Shown here in pieces: positions 15,709 through 23,066 of a stretch of DNA of 27,449 nucleotides (position 1 is its first letter; each line of letters starts with the position of its first letter). Location: assembly GCA_023442845.1 (NCBI GenBank), contig JAEZXC010000049.1, positions 1 through 27,449 on the forward strand, written 5' to 3'. Origin of the DNA: Actinomycetes bacterium. Lineage in GTDB: Bacteria > Actinomycetota > Actinomycetes > Actinomycetales > Demequinaceae. The notes beneath the pieces were generated by a model. The model had not been told where the DNA came from. It searched no databases and was given only the letters and a program-made list of their open reading frames with translations. A program made the position numbers and the translations under genes.

Positions 15709-18700
15709 GAGTCACTCACCTGGGCGCCCTCAGCGTGGGCTGGGCACGCCCGCCGCACCGGACACGTGTCACAGTGCCTGTCGACGACGGCCGGAAACAC
15801 CGAACCTCCCATGAGGCCGACGACGTGGTCGAGCCGGGCACGTGCCGTTTGCGGATCGATCGGGTCCTGACGACGGCTTGTACCCTCCTTACCGCTCGAC
15901 ACGAACGCGAGCTCGGCGCCGAGAGAGGTGTCGACGCCGTCGACGGCCCCCGAGGCGATGGCAAGTTGATACATCGCGAGTTGTGCGTTCTCAAGCGCTT
16001 CAGCTTGTGTCGGCACAGAGCGTCCTGTCTTCAGATCGACAACGTAAGCACCGCCGTCGTGAAGTTCGATGCGGTCAGCAATGCCGCTGAGGACGGCCCG
16101 ACCAAGTTCAGCGCGGAACGGATGTTCGGTGCGAACATCGATGTGCGAGCGTTTGTCGAGATACGCAGCGAGGCGCTCCGCCATCTGACGCGCATTTTCG
16201 TACGCGACCCGCTCGGGCCACGTCTCCACAGCGAAGTGTTCGGACCACAACGCGTCGAAATCGGCCAAGATCGCCTCCGCACCCCCCTGAGGATGCCTCT
16301 CGGCAAGTTCGTGGATGAGCGTGCCAACGTGTTGCGCCTCCGTCACTTCGCGGGTTCCTCCCACCGACTCGAAGGCCCAACGCAACGTGCACTTCTCTAC
16401 CCATTCCACCTTGGACGGGGACACTCGGATTGGTTCGTCCTCGTCCCAGAATGGTTCGTCGGTGCTCCACTCCTGCGCGCCATGCCACTGCGCAGGATGG
16501 GCGCCCTGCACCCCGCGCTGCGCAAGCGCAGCCAACATCTCGGCATACGCCGGGTTGCCGAGGTCTGCCTCGGCCTGCGCACGCACCTGCGCGACCGCGC
16601 TACGCAGATCTGCAACTGAGCGGCGCTCGCCCGCACGATCACGGGTGACCCCTGCCGCCGCTTCGATCGTTGACACAAAACGTGATGGTCGAGATTCGCC
16701 ATCATCGATCGCCGTCACGATGAGCCGCGACCGGGCGCGCGAAACCGCCACCAGGAGCGTTCGAGCCTCATCGTCAAGTACAGAAAGCCGAGCAGTGCGC
16801 AGATCGGCAGGCCCGCTCGCGCGTTCCGCGGCCCCGCGCCACCCATCGCGTAATGCCTCTGCGAGGCGCTGCGCACCGAGCACCGAGTCACGTAGTGCAA
16901 GGTTTGGCCACACACCTTCCTCGACACCGGCAACAACGACAACATCCCACTCGCGGCCGAGTGCGGAGGCAGGCGTCGCAAAAGAGACGGCGTCCGCCAT
17001 GCTTGCGTGGGCACCGAGCGTGTCTGCGGCGAACCCCTGTCCCGCCAGGTAACTGAGGAAGGTGGCCGCGCTCGCCTCCGGCAAGCGTTCGCTAAACGTT
17101 TGAGCCGCACGCAACAGCGCGATGACAGCGTCAAGGTCCGCATCGTCACGTGAGGATCCAGCCAAAGCGGCCTGCCGCCAGGCGTCGGCAACGTCGAGTA
17201 CGTGCCATGCCGCCCACACGACGGCGCCGGGGGTCGCAAAGGGCTCCTGCGCCCGCGTCGCGGCAGCACGCACTGCTCGGGCTAAACGGTGGGCAACGCG
17301 CGCCTCCGGGCCGGGAAGCGTCGCCCACGCGTCAGGGCTATCGAGAGCGTCGAGCAAGAGTTCGCCCGATGACCGGTGGCCACCGCCGGCACGCTCCTCG
17401 CGCACGAGTTCGCGCCGTAGGCGGCGCACGCTCACGGGGTCGAGCCCCACGACGCGGGAGCACAACACGTCGACCGCTTGGTCTTCATCCCACCGCTCGC
17501 CGAGCGCGTGGCGCACGATCGCGAGCAAGGGAGCCACCGCCGGCTCGAGGTGAAGGGCAACACCGTCGCCGCTCGACTCACAGGGAATGTCAGCTCCACG
17601 TAAGTCCGAACGCACCGCGCGCAACACCTCGGCAGACCTCGCAATGACCACCATGCGTGACCACGGAACAGGCGGTCCATCGAGGCCATGCCGAGCCCTA
17701 CGAAGTTCTGCGGCAATCGCGCGCGACTGGCCATAACGATGTGGGGCGGTAATGACAACCACCGGTTTGGGGGCACCGTCATCGACCTCGATCACCTCCA
17801 TCGCCACTTCGCGCGCCCGCGCCCGCGCTGATCCGGCGCCCTTCACGCCGATCGTCGTCGCGATCGCCGCAGTTACTCGTGCGAGCGCACCGCCCTGGCG
17901 GTGATCAAGTGCCAGCTCGACGTGACCGGTCCCCGGAGCCCCCGCCGCATCGCCCAACAAGGCGGGCACTGCCCCGCGATATCCCTGAACTGACTCGTCA
18001 GCATTGCCCACGAGCACGAGTCGCGTGCCCGTCGTCGCCAGATACTCCAAGAGTCGAGCGGTGGCAGCGGTGGCGTCTTGAGCATCGTCGACGAGCACGA
18101 GATCGAAGCGTGGCCGCGCTGTTCCGACGTCGCTCTCCCACTCGATCAAGGCATCGGTCGCCCGCGTCACGATCGTGGCGGGATCGTAGCGCTCGCCTTG
18201 ATCCGCAGGCATGCTCTGTAAGTCGACGATATCGAGGTACTCCTCGTACAACTGGGCCGCCGCAACCCACTCGTGGCGCCCTGTCGCCACCCCTAGTTCA
18301 GCGAGCCTGTCAGGCCCAACCCCCGCCTCAGCGGCGCGCATCAGGAGATTGCGAAGTTCTTCCCGGAATCCGGGCAAGGCGGTGGCCTCGAGCGGGATAT
18401 GAGGCCCCCAATGAAGCGCCGCAACGCGCCCCGAGGCATGGCCTTCCAAGAGCTCCCGCAAGGTGACGTCTTGTTCTGCGCCAGTGATGAGGCTCGGGCG
18501 CGGCTGTTCCAACTGACGCGCCCGCGCACTCAGCACGGAGAACGCAAATGAGGCTGCGGTACGTGCGAGAGGCGCCGTTGTGACCGTGTCGATCGCACTC
18601 GTCACTCGATCACGCAATCTCGCCGCCGCCGCGCGCGACGACGCAATGACGAGCAGGCGCTCGGGCGAGACTCCCCGAGCCACGGCGTCGGCCGCCGCAT

Positions 18701-18851
18701 GGACAACGAAGGTGGTTTTGCCGGTTCCAGGCGCTCCTGTCACAACGGCACGCTCATGCGTCCGCACCATGTCGAGGGCGCGCACCTGATCGCCGTCGGG
18801 CGCAGGCTCTGCTGCTGACGTGACGGGCGCGACCAGGCGCAATGCGGTCAT
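15705..18851 (-). CDS. adnA: AdnA: helicase-nuclease subunit with Fe-S cluster
   Basis: This 1048-aa partner of AdnB has an N-terminal UvrD-like motor. Walker A is GAPGTGKT (39-46). Walker B reads LVDDAQD (Asp255-Asp256, so Asp replaces the usual catalytic Glu), which suggests a weaker motor, as known for mycobacterial AdnA. The C-terminal RecB-type nuclease has LIHELAE, GIADRIEL and VVDLKTGR (Asp939, Lys941). Cys821, Cys1027, Cys1030 and Cys1036 form the C-x(n)-CxxCx5C iron-sulfur staple typical of AddB/AdnA nucleases. It begins 36 nt after the DUF3152 stop on the same strand and overlaps adnB by 4 bp, so the three genes form an operon. Confidence 0.95.
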   Translation of the reverse strand: MTALRLVAPVTSAAEPAPDGDQVRALDMVRTHERAVVTGAPGTGKTTFVVHAAADAVARGVSPERLLVIASSRAAAARLRDRVTSAIDTVTTAPLARTAASFAFSVLSARARQLEQPRPSLITGAEQDVTLRELLEGHASGRVAALHWGPHIPLEATALPGFREELRNLLMRAAEAGVGPDRLAELGVATGRHEWVAAAQLYEEYLDIVDLQSMPADQGERYDPATIVTRATDALIEWESDVGTARPRFDLVLVDDAQDATAATARLLEYLATTGTRLVLVGNADESVQGYRGAVPALLGDAAGAPGTGHVELALDHRQGGALARVTAAIATTIGVKGAGSARARAREVAMEVIEVDDGAPKPVVVITAPHRYGQSRAIAAELRRARHGLDGPPVPWSRMVVIARSAEVLRAVRSDLRGADIPCESSGDGVALHLEPAVAPLLAIVRHALGERWDEDQAVDVLCSRVVGLDPVSVRRLRRELVREERAGGGHRSSGELLLDALDSPDAWATLPGPEARVAHRLARAVRAAATRAQEPFATPGAVVWAAWHVLDVADAWRQAALAGSSRDDADLDAVIALLRAAQTFSERLPEASAATFLSYLAGQGFAADTLGAHASMADAVSFATPASALGREWDVVVVAGVEEGVWPNLALRDSVLGAQRLAEALRDGWRGAAERASGPADLRTARLSVLDDEARTLLVAVSRARSRLIVTAIDDGESRPSRFVSTIEAAAGVTRDRAGERRSVADLRSAVAQVRAQAEADLGNPAYAEMLAALAQRGVQGAHPAQWHGAQEWSTDEPFWDEDEPIRVSPSKVEWVEKCTLRWAFESVGGTREVTEAQHVGTLIHELAERHPQGGAEAILADFDALWSEHFAVETWPERVAYENARQMAERLAAYLDKRSHIDVRTEHPFRAELGRAVLSGIADRIELHDGGAYVVDLKTGRSVPTQAEALENAQLAMYQLAIASGAVDGVDTSLGAELAFVSSGKEGTSRRQDPIDPQTARARLDHVVGLMGGSVFPAVVDRHCDTCPVRRACPAHAEGAQVSDS

Positions 18852-18887
18852 GGCCCTATCCCACCACGCAGGACTGACGTAGACCCG

Positions 18888-19868
18888 CTAACGCGGCGCG
18901 GTTGCGGCGGGAGACTGCGTGGGAGTCGTTACCTCGACGTCGATGGGCGCGTCAGGGAACGGCCATGGGTTGGGTTCACAGCCCTCGGGCAACTCCTCGT
19001 GCTGATTGACCATGACATCGGCGCGTCCACCCGCACACGCGACATCGGGGTTCCCGGCAAGGTGCCCAAGGCGGTGAAGCAAGAAGAACGCGCGCGCGGA
19101 CTGGTAGTCGTCGCCAAATGCCGCGGTGCCTGCCGTCCAGTCGTAGATTGACACGACGACGACGCTGTCATCGGCGCATACGCTCTCACCCACATTGTCG
19201 AGGACGTCCATACCGGACCCGGCAGGCGGAGCAACCGCCATTGCGCTCTCGTCGCTCGTCGCCGCTGGGCTTGGGGAAACGGGCACGACCGGGCCCGACT
19301 GAATGGCCTCGTGGTCATCGGGGCACATCGCGGCGGCGGTGTACGGGCTGGCCAAGATCACGCGGTAGTCGGCAACACCATCGGTGTGCACGTATTGGAC
19401 CGAGTCGCCCGTTCCCCATGCACGGTTGTCGTTGAGCACCTTCATCACGTACGTGCGGAAAGCGAGCGGGTCTGCGCGCACCCCTTCCTCGACCGCAACA
19501 GAGACCCACCGAATATCGCCCTCGGTCGGGGCAGGGGTGCCGACGCCGCTCACGACGTTGAACGTGCCTTCGCCCTTGAGTTCAACGTCGGTTGTGACGA
19601 TGCCAGCGTCGCGATCGTCCTCATCGAGCGTCCGTGTAATGGGCGACATGGGCGGCAGTGACGGCACAGACGAGATATCGACCACCGGAGATGGGCTCGG
19701 TGACGGGCTTGCTGACGGCTCGGCTTCAAGCATTTCGGGCAGGTTGGCGGTGAACCAACCCGCTCCCATACCGAGTCCAAAAGCGGCGACAATGACTGAG
19801 GCAGAGATCACGAAGCCAGGCAGGGTGATTCCCCTGCCCGCGAAAATCCCGCCAAACCGCCGAAGCAC
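18888..19868 (-). CDS. DUF3152 membrane-anchored metzincin-like protein with altered zinc motif
   Basis: This is a 326-aa protein with an N-terminal membrane helix (about 14-38), a Ser-Pro linker (51-75), then a DUF3152 domain on the outside of the cell. Family marks are GEGTFNVVSG (99-108), the FRTYVMKVLNDNRAW segment, ADYRVILAS, and the C-terminal CEPNPWP. The expected HExxHxxGxxH/D site is HRLGHLAGNPD (265-275). The catalytic Glu is Arg266 (codon CGC at 19073-19071), while His265, His269 and Asp275 remain. About 40 Ser/Pro/Ala-rich residues separate Cys182 from Cys231, which looks like an insertion. Start GTG 19868 has TATCGT 6 nt upstream, suggesting a leaderless mRNA. It heads the adnAB operon. 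A binding-only or inactive role is inferred. Confidence 0.82.
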   Translation of the reverse strand: MLRRFGGIFAGRGITLPGFVISASVIVAAFGLGMGAGWFTANLPEMLEAEPSASPSPSPSPVVDISSVPSLPPMSPITRTLDEDDRDAGIVTTDVELKGEGTFNVVSGVGTPAPTEGDIRWVSVAVEEGVRADPLAFRTYVMKVLNDNRAWGTGDSVQYVHTDGVADYRVILASPYTAAAMCPDDHEAIQSGPVVPVSPSPAATSDESAMAVAPPAGSGMDVLDNVGESVCADDSVVVVSIYDWTAGTAAFGDDYQSARAFFLLHRLGHLAGNPDVACAGGRADVMVNQHEELPEGCEPNPWPFPDAPIDVEVTTPTQSPAATAPR

Positions 19869-19910
19869 CCCCCTACGATAGGTGATCGTCGCATCAGCAC
19901 GGTTCAGGAG
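19869..19910. promoter_or_regulatory. Overlapping divergent -10 boxes (DUF3152-adnAB / DUF3107) and DUF3107 RBS
   Basis: On the minus strand TATCGT (19880-19875) lies exactly 6 nt before GTG 19868. On the plus strand TACGAT (19874-19879) could serve DUF3107, with transcription from about 19886 and AGGAGGT at 19906-19912 as ribosome site. The two hexamers share 5 bp, so both promoters cannot be occupied together. No clear -35 boxes are visible. Confidence 0.45.
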
Positions 19911-19916
19911 GTCACG

Positions 19917-20135
19917 TTGGAGATCCGCATCGGCGTACAGAACGTCAGCCGGGAACTCGTTGTCGAGACTGATCTCACGCCAGACGCCGTCGCGAAGTTG
20001 GTGGCCGACGCCGTGGGTGGAAGCACGCTCGACATTACGGACACGAAGGGTCGCCGCGTCGTCGTTCCCTCCGGCTCGATTGGCTATGTAGAGATCGGCG
20101 AAGAGAACAAGCGCTTCGTCGGTTTCACCGCGTAA
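19917..20135 (+). CDS. DUF3107 family small protein
   Basis: This 72-aa protein begins MEIRIGVQNVSREL and ends GEENKRFVGF, matching DUF3107 (mycobacterial TB9.4-like). The pattern suggests a small alternating beta/alpha fold with no catalytic residues evident; function is unknown. Start TTG 19917 is supported by a perfect AGGAGGT 4 nt upstream. It is divergent from DUF3152-adnAB and convergent with gluconokinase. No signal peptide or membrane segment is visible. Confidence 0.9.
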   Translation: MEIRIGVQNVSRELVVETDLTPDAVAKLVADAVGGSTLDITDTKGRRVVVPSGSIGYVEIGEENKRFVGFTA

Positions 20136-20150
20136 GACGCTACTGCGCGA

Positions 20151-20165
20151 CGAGCGCGCTGCTCG
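20151..20165. terminator. Weak hairpin between DUF3107 and gntK
   Basis: CGAGC (20151-20155) pairs with GCTCG (20161-20165) around a 5-nt loop, in the 30-nt gap between two convergent genes. The stem is short, so a terminator function is only suggested by position. Confidence 0.3.
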
Positions 20166-20669
20166 CTAATCGTCCTGTAGCGCGATGATGTCGTGCGCTT
20201 CCTCAATGACCTCGGCAAGCGTCAGGTGTGACACGTCAATGCTGCCGCCCACTTCGGCGAAACCAAGCGGTTCAAGCAACGCAAATTGCGACTCAAGCAG
20301 GTCGACGCCAGCAAAGTGGCCCTCGTCAACGCTCCGTCGGTGGACTCTTTCCGCAATGACTGACAATGGCGCCGCGAGGTGAAGGAATACCGTGGTGCCG
20401 GCACGGGCTCGAATGCGATCGCGATACGACTTGCGCAAGGCCGAGCACGCGACAACCGCGTTGGGATGGGACGCGAGCCAATTGCCCACCTCGTCGAGCC
20501 ATGGCCAACGGTCGTCCTCCGTTAATGGCGTACCCGCAGCCATCTTCGCGACATTGCTGGGTGAGTGAAAATCATCGGCATCGGCGAAGGTGAATCCGAG
20601 TGCGGACGCCAACTCGCGACCCACACTCGTCTTCCCGCATCCTGTCACGCCCATGACGACCACCCGCAT
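20166..20669 (-). CDS. gntK: Gluconokinase
   Basis: This is a 167-aa ATP:D-gluconate 6-phosphotransferase that feeds gluconate into the pentose phosphate pathway. It has the P-loop GVTGCGKTSVG, then the family blocks DADDFHSPSNVAKM, GTPLTEDDRWPWL, ACSALRKSYRD and a C-terminal GHF...LLESQFALLEPL. Length is normal for the GntK/thermoresistant gluconokinase family. ATG 20669 (MRVVVMGVTG) is chosen because homologues begin just before the P-loop and a TACGCT -10 box lies exactly 6 nt upstream. The open frame extends to 20696, but those residues do not look conserved. No permease or GntR repressor is adjacent. Confidence 0.93.
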   Translation of the reverse strand: MRVVVMGVTGCGKTSVGRELASALGFTFADADDFHSPSNVAKMAAGTPLTEDDRWPWLDEVGNWLASHPNAVVACSALRKSYRDRIRARAGTTVFLHLAAPLSVIAERVHRRSVDEGHFAGVDLLESQFALLEPLGFAEVGGSIDVSHLTLAEVIEEAHDIIALQDD

Positions 20670-20681
20670 AGCCCCAGCGTA
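20670..20681 (-). promoter_or_regulatory. -10 box for leaderless gntK transcript
   Basis: On the minus strand TACGCT (20681-20676) is followed by 6 nt (GGGGCT) and ATG 20669. The spacing would put +1 at the A of the start codon. Confidence 0.5.
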
Positions 20682-20733
20682 TGCCCTGGAGCGCACTCAT
20701 GACGGCCTCCACGGCACCTGAGCCCCTGCGCGG

Positions 20734-20859
20734 TAGACTTGCCGCGACCAGAGGTTGACCGGTCGCATGTGAAGCGCGGCGCGACGCCGCACCAGCAAGG
20801 GTAAATGCGCGATCGGCTCCCGTAACGACGCCCGTCGCAGCACCCCATCTTGAGGACAC
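20734..20859 (+). promoter_or_regulatory. Promoter and long 5' leader of the DEAD-box helicase gene
   Basis: TAGACT (20734-20739) fits TANNNT and would start a leader of about 114 nt. Within the leader a 6-bp hairpin with a 3-nt loop is at 20776-20790, and GAGGA lies 4 nt before ATG 20860. Long leaders are common on cold-responsive RNA helicase genes, so post-transcriptional control is plausible but not shown. I see no gene in the 20682-20859 gap. Confidence 0.4.
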
Positions 20860-22425
20860 ATGACTGACCAAACCTTCGCCGAATTCGGCGTGAACCCGCT
20901 GATTGTTGAATCGCTTGCCAACGCCGGCATCACCGCCCCGTTTCCCATCCAGGCGCTCACGTTGCCTGTTGCGCTGCAACGACACGACATCATCGGCCAG
21001 GCCAAGACGGGCACGGGCAAGACGCTCGGGTTCGGTATCCCCCTGTTGCACCACACGATTTCTCCGGGCGAACCCGGTTACGACGACTTGGGCGACGGCG
21101 CGGGAAAGCCCCAAGCACTCGTCGTCGCACCCACTCGCGAGCTAGCGGTCCAGGTCGCCGGTGACTTCGAGGCCGCGTCAAAGAAGCGCTCCACTCGAAT
21201 CCTGCAAATTTACGGTGGCCGCGCATACGAGCCTCAGATCGAGGCGCTTCGCAAGGGCGTCGACGTTGTGGTGGGAACTCCCGGACGCCTCATCGATCTG
21301 ATGAACCAGGGCCACCTTGACCTGCGCTGGGCGCGCACCGTCGTTCTCGACGAGGCGGATGAGATGCTCGACCTCGGCTTCTTGCCCGACGTTGAGAAAC
21401 TGCTCGCCGCCACCCCGGCAGCGCGACACACCATGCTGTTCTCGGCAACAATGCCCGGTCCAGTCGTTGCGCTCGCCCGCCGCTACATGACGCAACCCAC
21501 GCACATTCGGGCATCTGACCCCGACGACGGTGGTGCGACGGTCAAGGCAACGAAGCAGTTCGTCTACCGCGCTCACGCCCTTGACAAGGTTGAGGTGCTC
21601 GCGCGCATTCTCCAGTCTCAAGGCCGCGGCCTCACCATTGTTTTCGCCCGCACCAAGCGCACCGCCGCCAAAGTGTCCGACGAACTTCGCGATCGGGGCT
21701 TTGCTGCGGGAGCCATTCACGGCGACCTTGGTCAGGGTGCCCGTGAGCAAGCACTGCGCGCCTTCCGTTCGGGCAAGATCGACGTGCTCGTGGCCACCGA
21801 TGTCGCTGCTCGAGGCATCGACGTGGATGATGTCACCCACGTCGTCAACTACCAGTGCCCCGAAGACGAAAAGACGTACCTCCACCGGATCGGTCGCACC
21901 GGCCGTGCAGGCAAGACCGGCACCGCTGTCACCTTTGTTGACTGGGACGACATGCCACGATGGGGTCTCATCGATAAGGCGCTTGACCTTGGCTTCCCCG
22001 AGCCGGTTGAGACGTACTCCTCGTCGCCGCACCTCTTCAGCGACCTTGACATTCCCACGGGCACGAAGGGCGAGCTCCCCCGCGATGCACGTACGCGCGC
22101 GGGCCTCGACGCTGAGCGTCTTGAGGACTTGGGCGAGACCGGCCGCAAACCGTCCGGTGGCAAGGGCAGCCAAGCCGGTCGCGGCGGACAGCGCGGTCAA
22201 GGTAGCCAGCGCGGTCAGGGTGGCCAGCGCGGTCAAGGTGGCCAGCGCGGTCAGGGCGGGCAGGGCGGCCGACGCTCGGGTCAGGGGCGCGACACCGCGG
22301 CACCGCGTTCGGACGCGGCTGGAGCGCCGGGCGGCGGCGACCGCCCCGCACGTCAGCGTCGGCGGCGACGTCGCCCCTCCGGTGAGGGCGGCGCCGCGAC
22401 AGCGTCGGCCACGCCAAGCGAGTAA
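20860..22425 (+). CDS. DEAD-box ATP-dependent RNA helicase (RhlE/DeaD type)
   Basis: This 521-aa protein has the complete SF2 core. The motifs are the Q motif FAEFGV...PFPIQ, AKTGTGKT (I), PTRELA (Ia), GG and TPGR (Ib), DEAD in VLDEADEMLDLGF (II), SAT (III), IVFARTKRTA (IV), ATDVAARGIDV (V) and HRIGRTGRAG (VI). The core ends near residue 370. The C-terminal tail is basic and disordered, with tandem QRGQGG units and RRRRRR-like patches, typical of an RNA-binding tail. Likely roles are RNA unwinding, ribosome assembly, mRNA turnover and cold growth. It is convergent with a GNAT gene. The symbol is left open because RhlE, DeaD and CsdA cannot be told apart with confidence here. Confidence 0.93.
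   Translation: MTDQTFAEFGVNPLIVESLANAGITAPFPIQALTLPVALQRHDIIGQAKTGTGKTLGFGIPLLHHTISPGEPGYDDLGDGAGKPQALVVAPTRELAVQVAGDFEAASKKRSTRILQIYGGRAYEPQIEALRKGVDVVVGTPGRLIDLMNQGHLDLRWARTVVLDEADEMLDLGFLPDVEKLLAATPAARHTMLFSATMPGPVVALARRYMTQPTHIRASDPDDGGATVKATKQFVYRAHALDKVEVLARILQSQGRGLTIVFARTKRTAAKVSDELRDRGFAAGAIHGDLGQGAREQALRAFRSGKIDVLVATDVAARGIDVDDVTHVVNYQCPEDEKTYLHRIGRTGRAGKTGTAVTFVDWDDMPRWGLIDKALDLGFPEPVETYSSSPHLFSDLDIPTGTKGELPRDARTRAGLDAERLEDLGETGRKPSGGKGSQAGRGGQRGQGSQRGQGGQRGQGGQRGQGGQGGRRSGQGRDTAAPRSDAAGAPGGGDRPARQRRRRRRPSGEGGAATASATPSE
22189..22269 (+). repeat. 18-nt tandem coding repeat (QRGQGG units)
   Basis: Four in-frame 18-nt units (22189-22206, 22207-22224, 22225-22242, 22243-22260) encode QRGQGS and three QRGQGG. 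A partial QGG unit follows. They differ by only a few third-position bases, which points to recent expansion. They form the RGG-like RNA-binding tail of the helicase. Confidence 0.9.
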
Positions 22426-22446
22426 CGGTTTCACACGGTGAAGCCG
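22426..22446. terminator. Bidirectional terminator hairpin
   Basis: A 9-bp stem (22426-22434 with 22438-22446, one G-T pair) with a 3-nt loop starts directly after the helicase stop. It lies 12 nt before the end of the convergent GNAT gene. Confidence 0.6.
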
Positions 22447-22457
22447 CGCGCCCTCAC

Positions 22458-23057
22458 CTAAGCGCCGGCGCGTCGGGTCAGCCTGTCGAGCAGGCCCCGG
22501 CGCACTGCCGGCCATTCGTGAGCAAGGATCGAGTACACGACGGTGTCGCGCAGGATGCCGTCCGGCATGATTCGGTGCGCGCGCAACACGCCATCTTGAC
22601 GCGCACCCAGGCGCTCGATCGCAGCGCGCGATTGCGCGTTGTGCCAGTGGGTGAGGAGCGCGACAGCGACGCAATCAAGCTCATCAAAGGCGCGGGTAAG
22701 CAAGAGAAGCTTTGCGGCGGGATTGAGGCCTGTGCCTTGGGCGCGCTTCGCGATCCACGTCGAGCCGACCTCAACTCGCCGATGCGCCGCTTCAATGTCC
22801 ATGTAGGTCGTCATCCCCACCGCTTTGCCTGTGGCGGGATCAATGACAGCCCATGGCGCCATGCGCCCTTCAGCCTGGAGACGAAGGCGGCGCTCAATCT
22901 CCGCCTCCATCGCGTCGGGTGCAGGAATTGACGTGTACCACGTGCGCCACAACTCGCCCTCTGCCGACGCCTCGGCAAGGTCACTCGCATGCGCGAACGA
23001 CAGCGCCTCAAGATGCACGAGTGGGTGTTCGAGCGTGGGTGTGGCTGCGAAATCCAT
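22458..23057 (-). CDS. GNAT family N-acetyltransferase (RimJ/RimL-like)
   Basis: This 199-aa acetyl-CoA-dependent acetyltransferase is of the RimJ/RimL-like branch (Acetyltransf_3). Visible blocks are VHLEALSFAHASDL near the N-terminus, GMTTYMDIEAAHRRVEVGSTWIAKRAQGTGLN with the acetyl-CoA loop, and the C-terminal THWHNAQSRAAIERLGARQDGVLRAHR signature region. The substrate is not known; this branch includes proteins that acetylate ribosomal proteins or small amines. It starts at ATG 23057, 9 nt after the PHP gene stop, so the two are co-transcribed. Confidence 0.9.
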   Translation of the reverse strand: MDFAATPTLEHPLVHLEALSFAHASDLAEASAEGELWRTWYTSIPAPDAMEAEIERRLRLQAEGRMAPWAVIDPATGKAVGMTTYMDIEAAHRRVEVGSTWIAKRAQGTGLNPAAKLLLLTRAFDELDCVAVALLTHWHNAQSRAAIERLGARQDGVLRAHRIMPDGILRDTVVYSILAHEWPAVRRGLLDRLTRRAGA

Positions 23058-23066
23058 GCGGCGACA

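Noticed and set aside
18852..19916. LexA/SOS box upstream of adnA or DUF3152
   Set aside because: I looked for GAAC-N4-GTTC-type dyads near both starts and found none.
22189..22269. Possible CRISPR-like or intergenic repeat array
   Set aside because: The 18-nt units are head to tail without spacers and stay in frame in the helicase gene, so they are a coding repeat.
21178..22674. Long minus-strand open frame (498 aa) opposite the DEAD-box helicase
   Set aside because: It is antisense to a complete, motif-rich helicase, has no recognisable domain and crosses into the GNAT gene. Long antisense frames are expected at this GC content.
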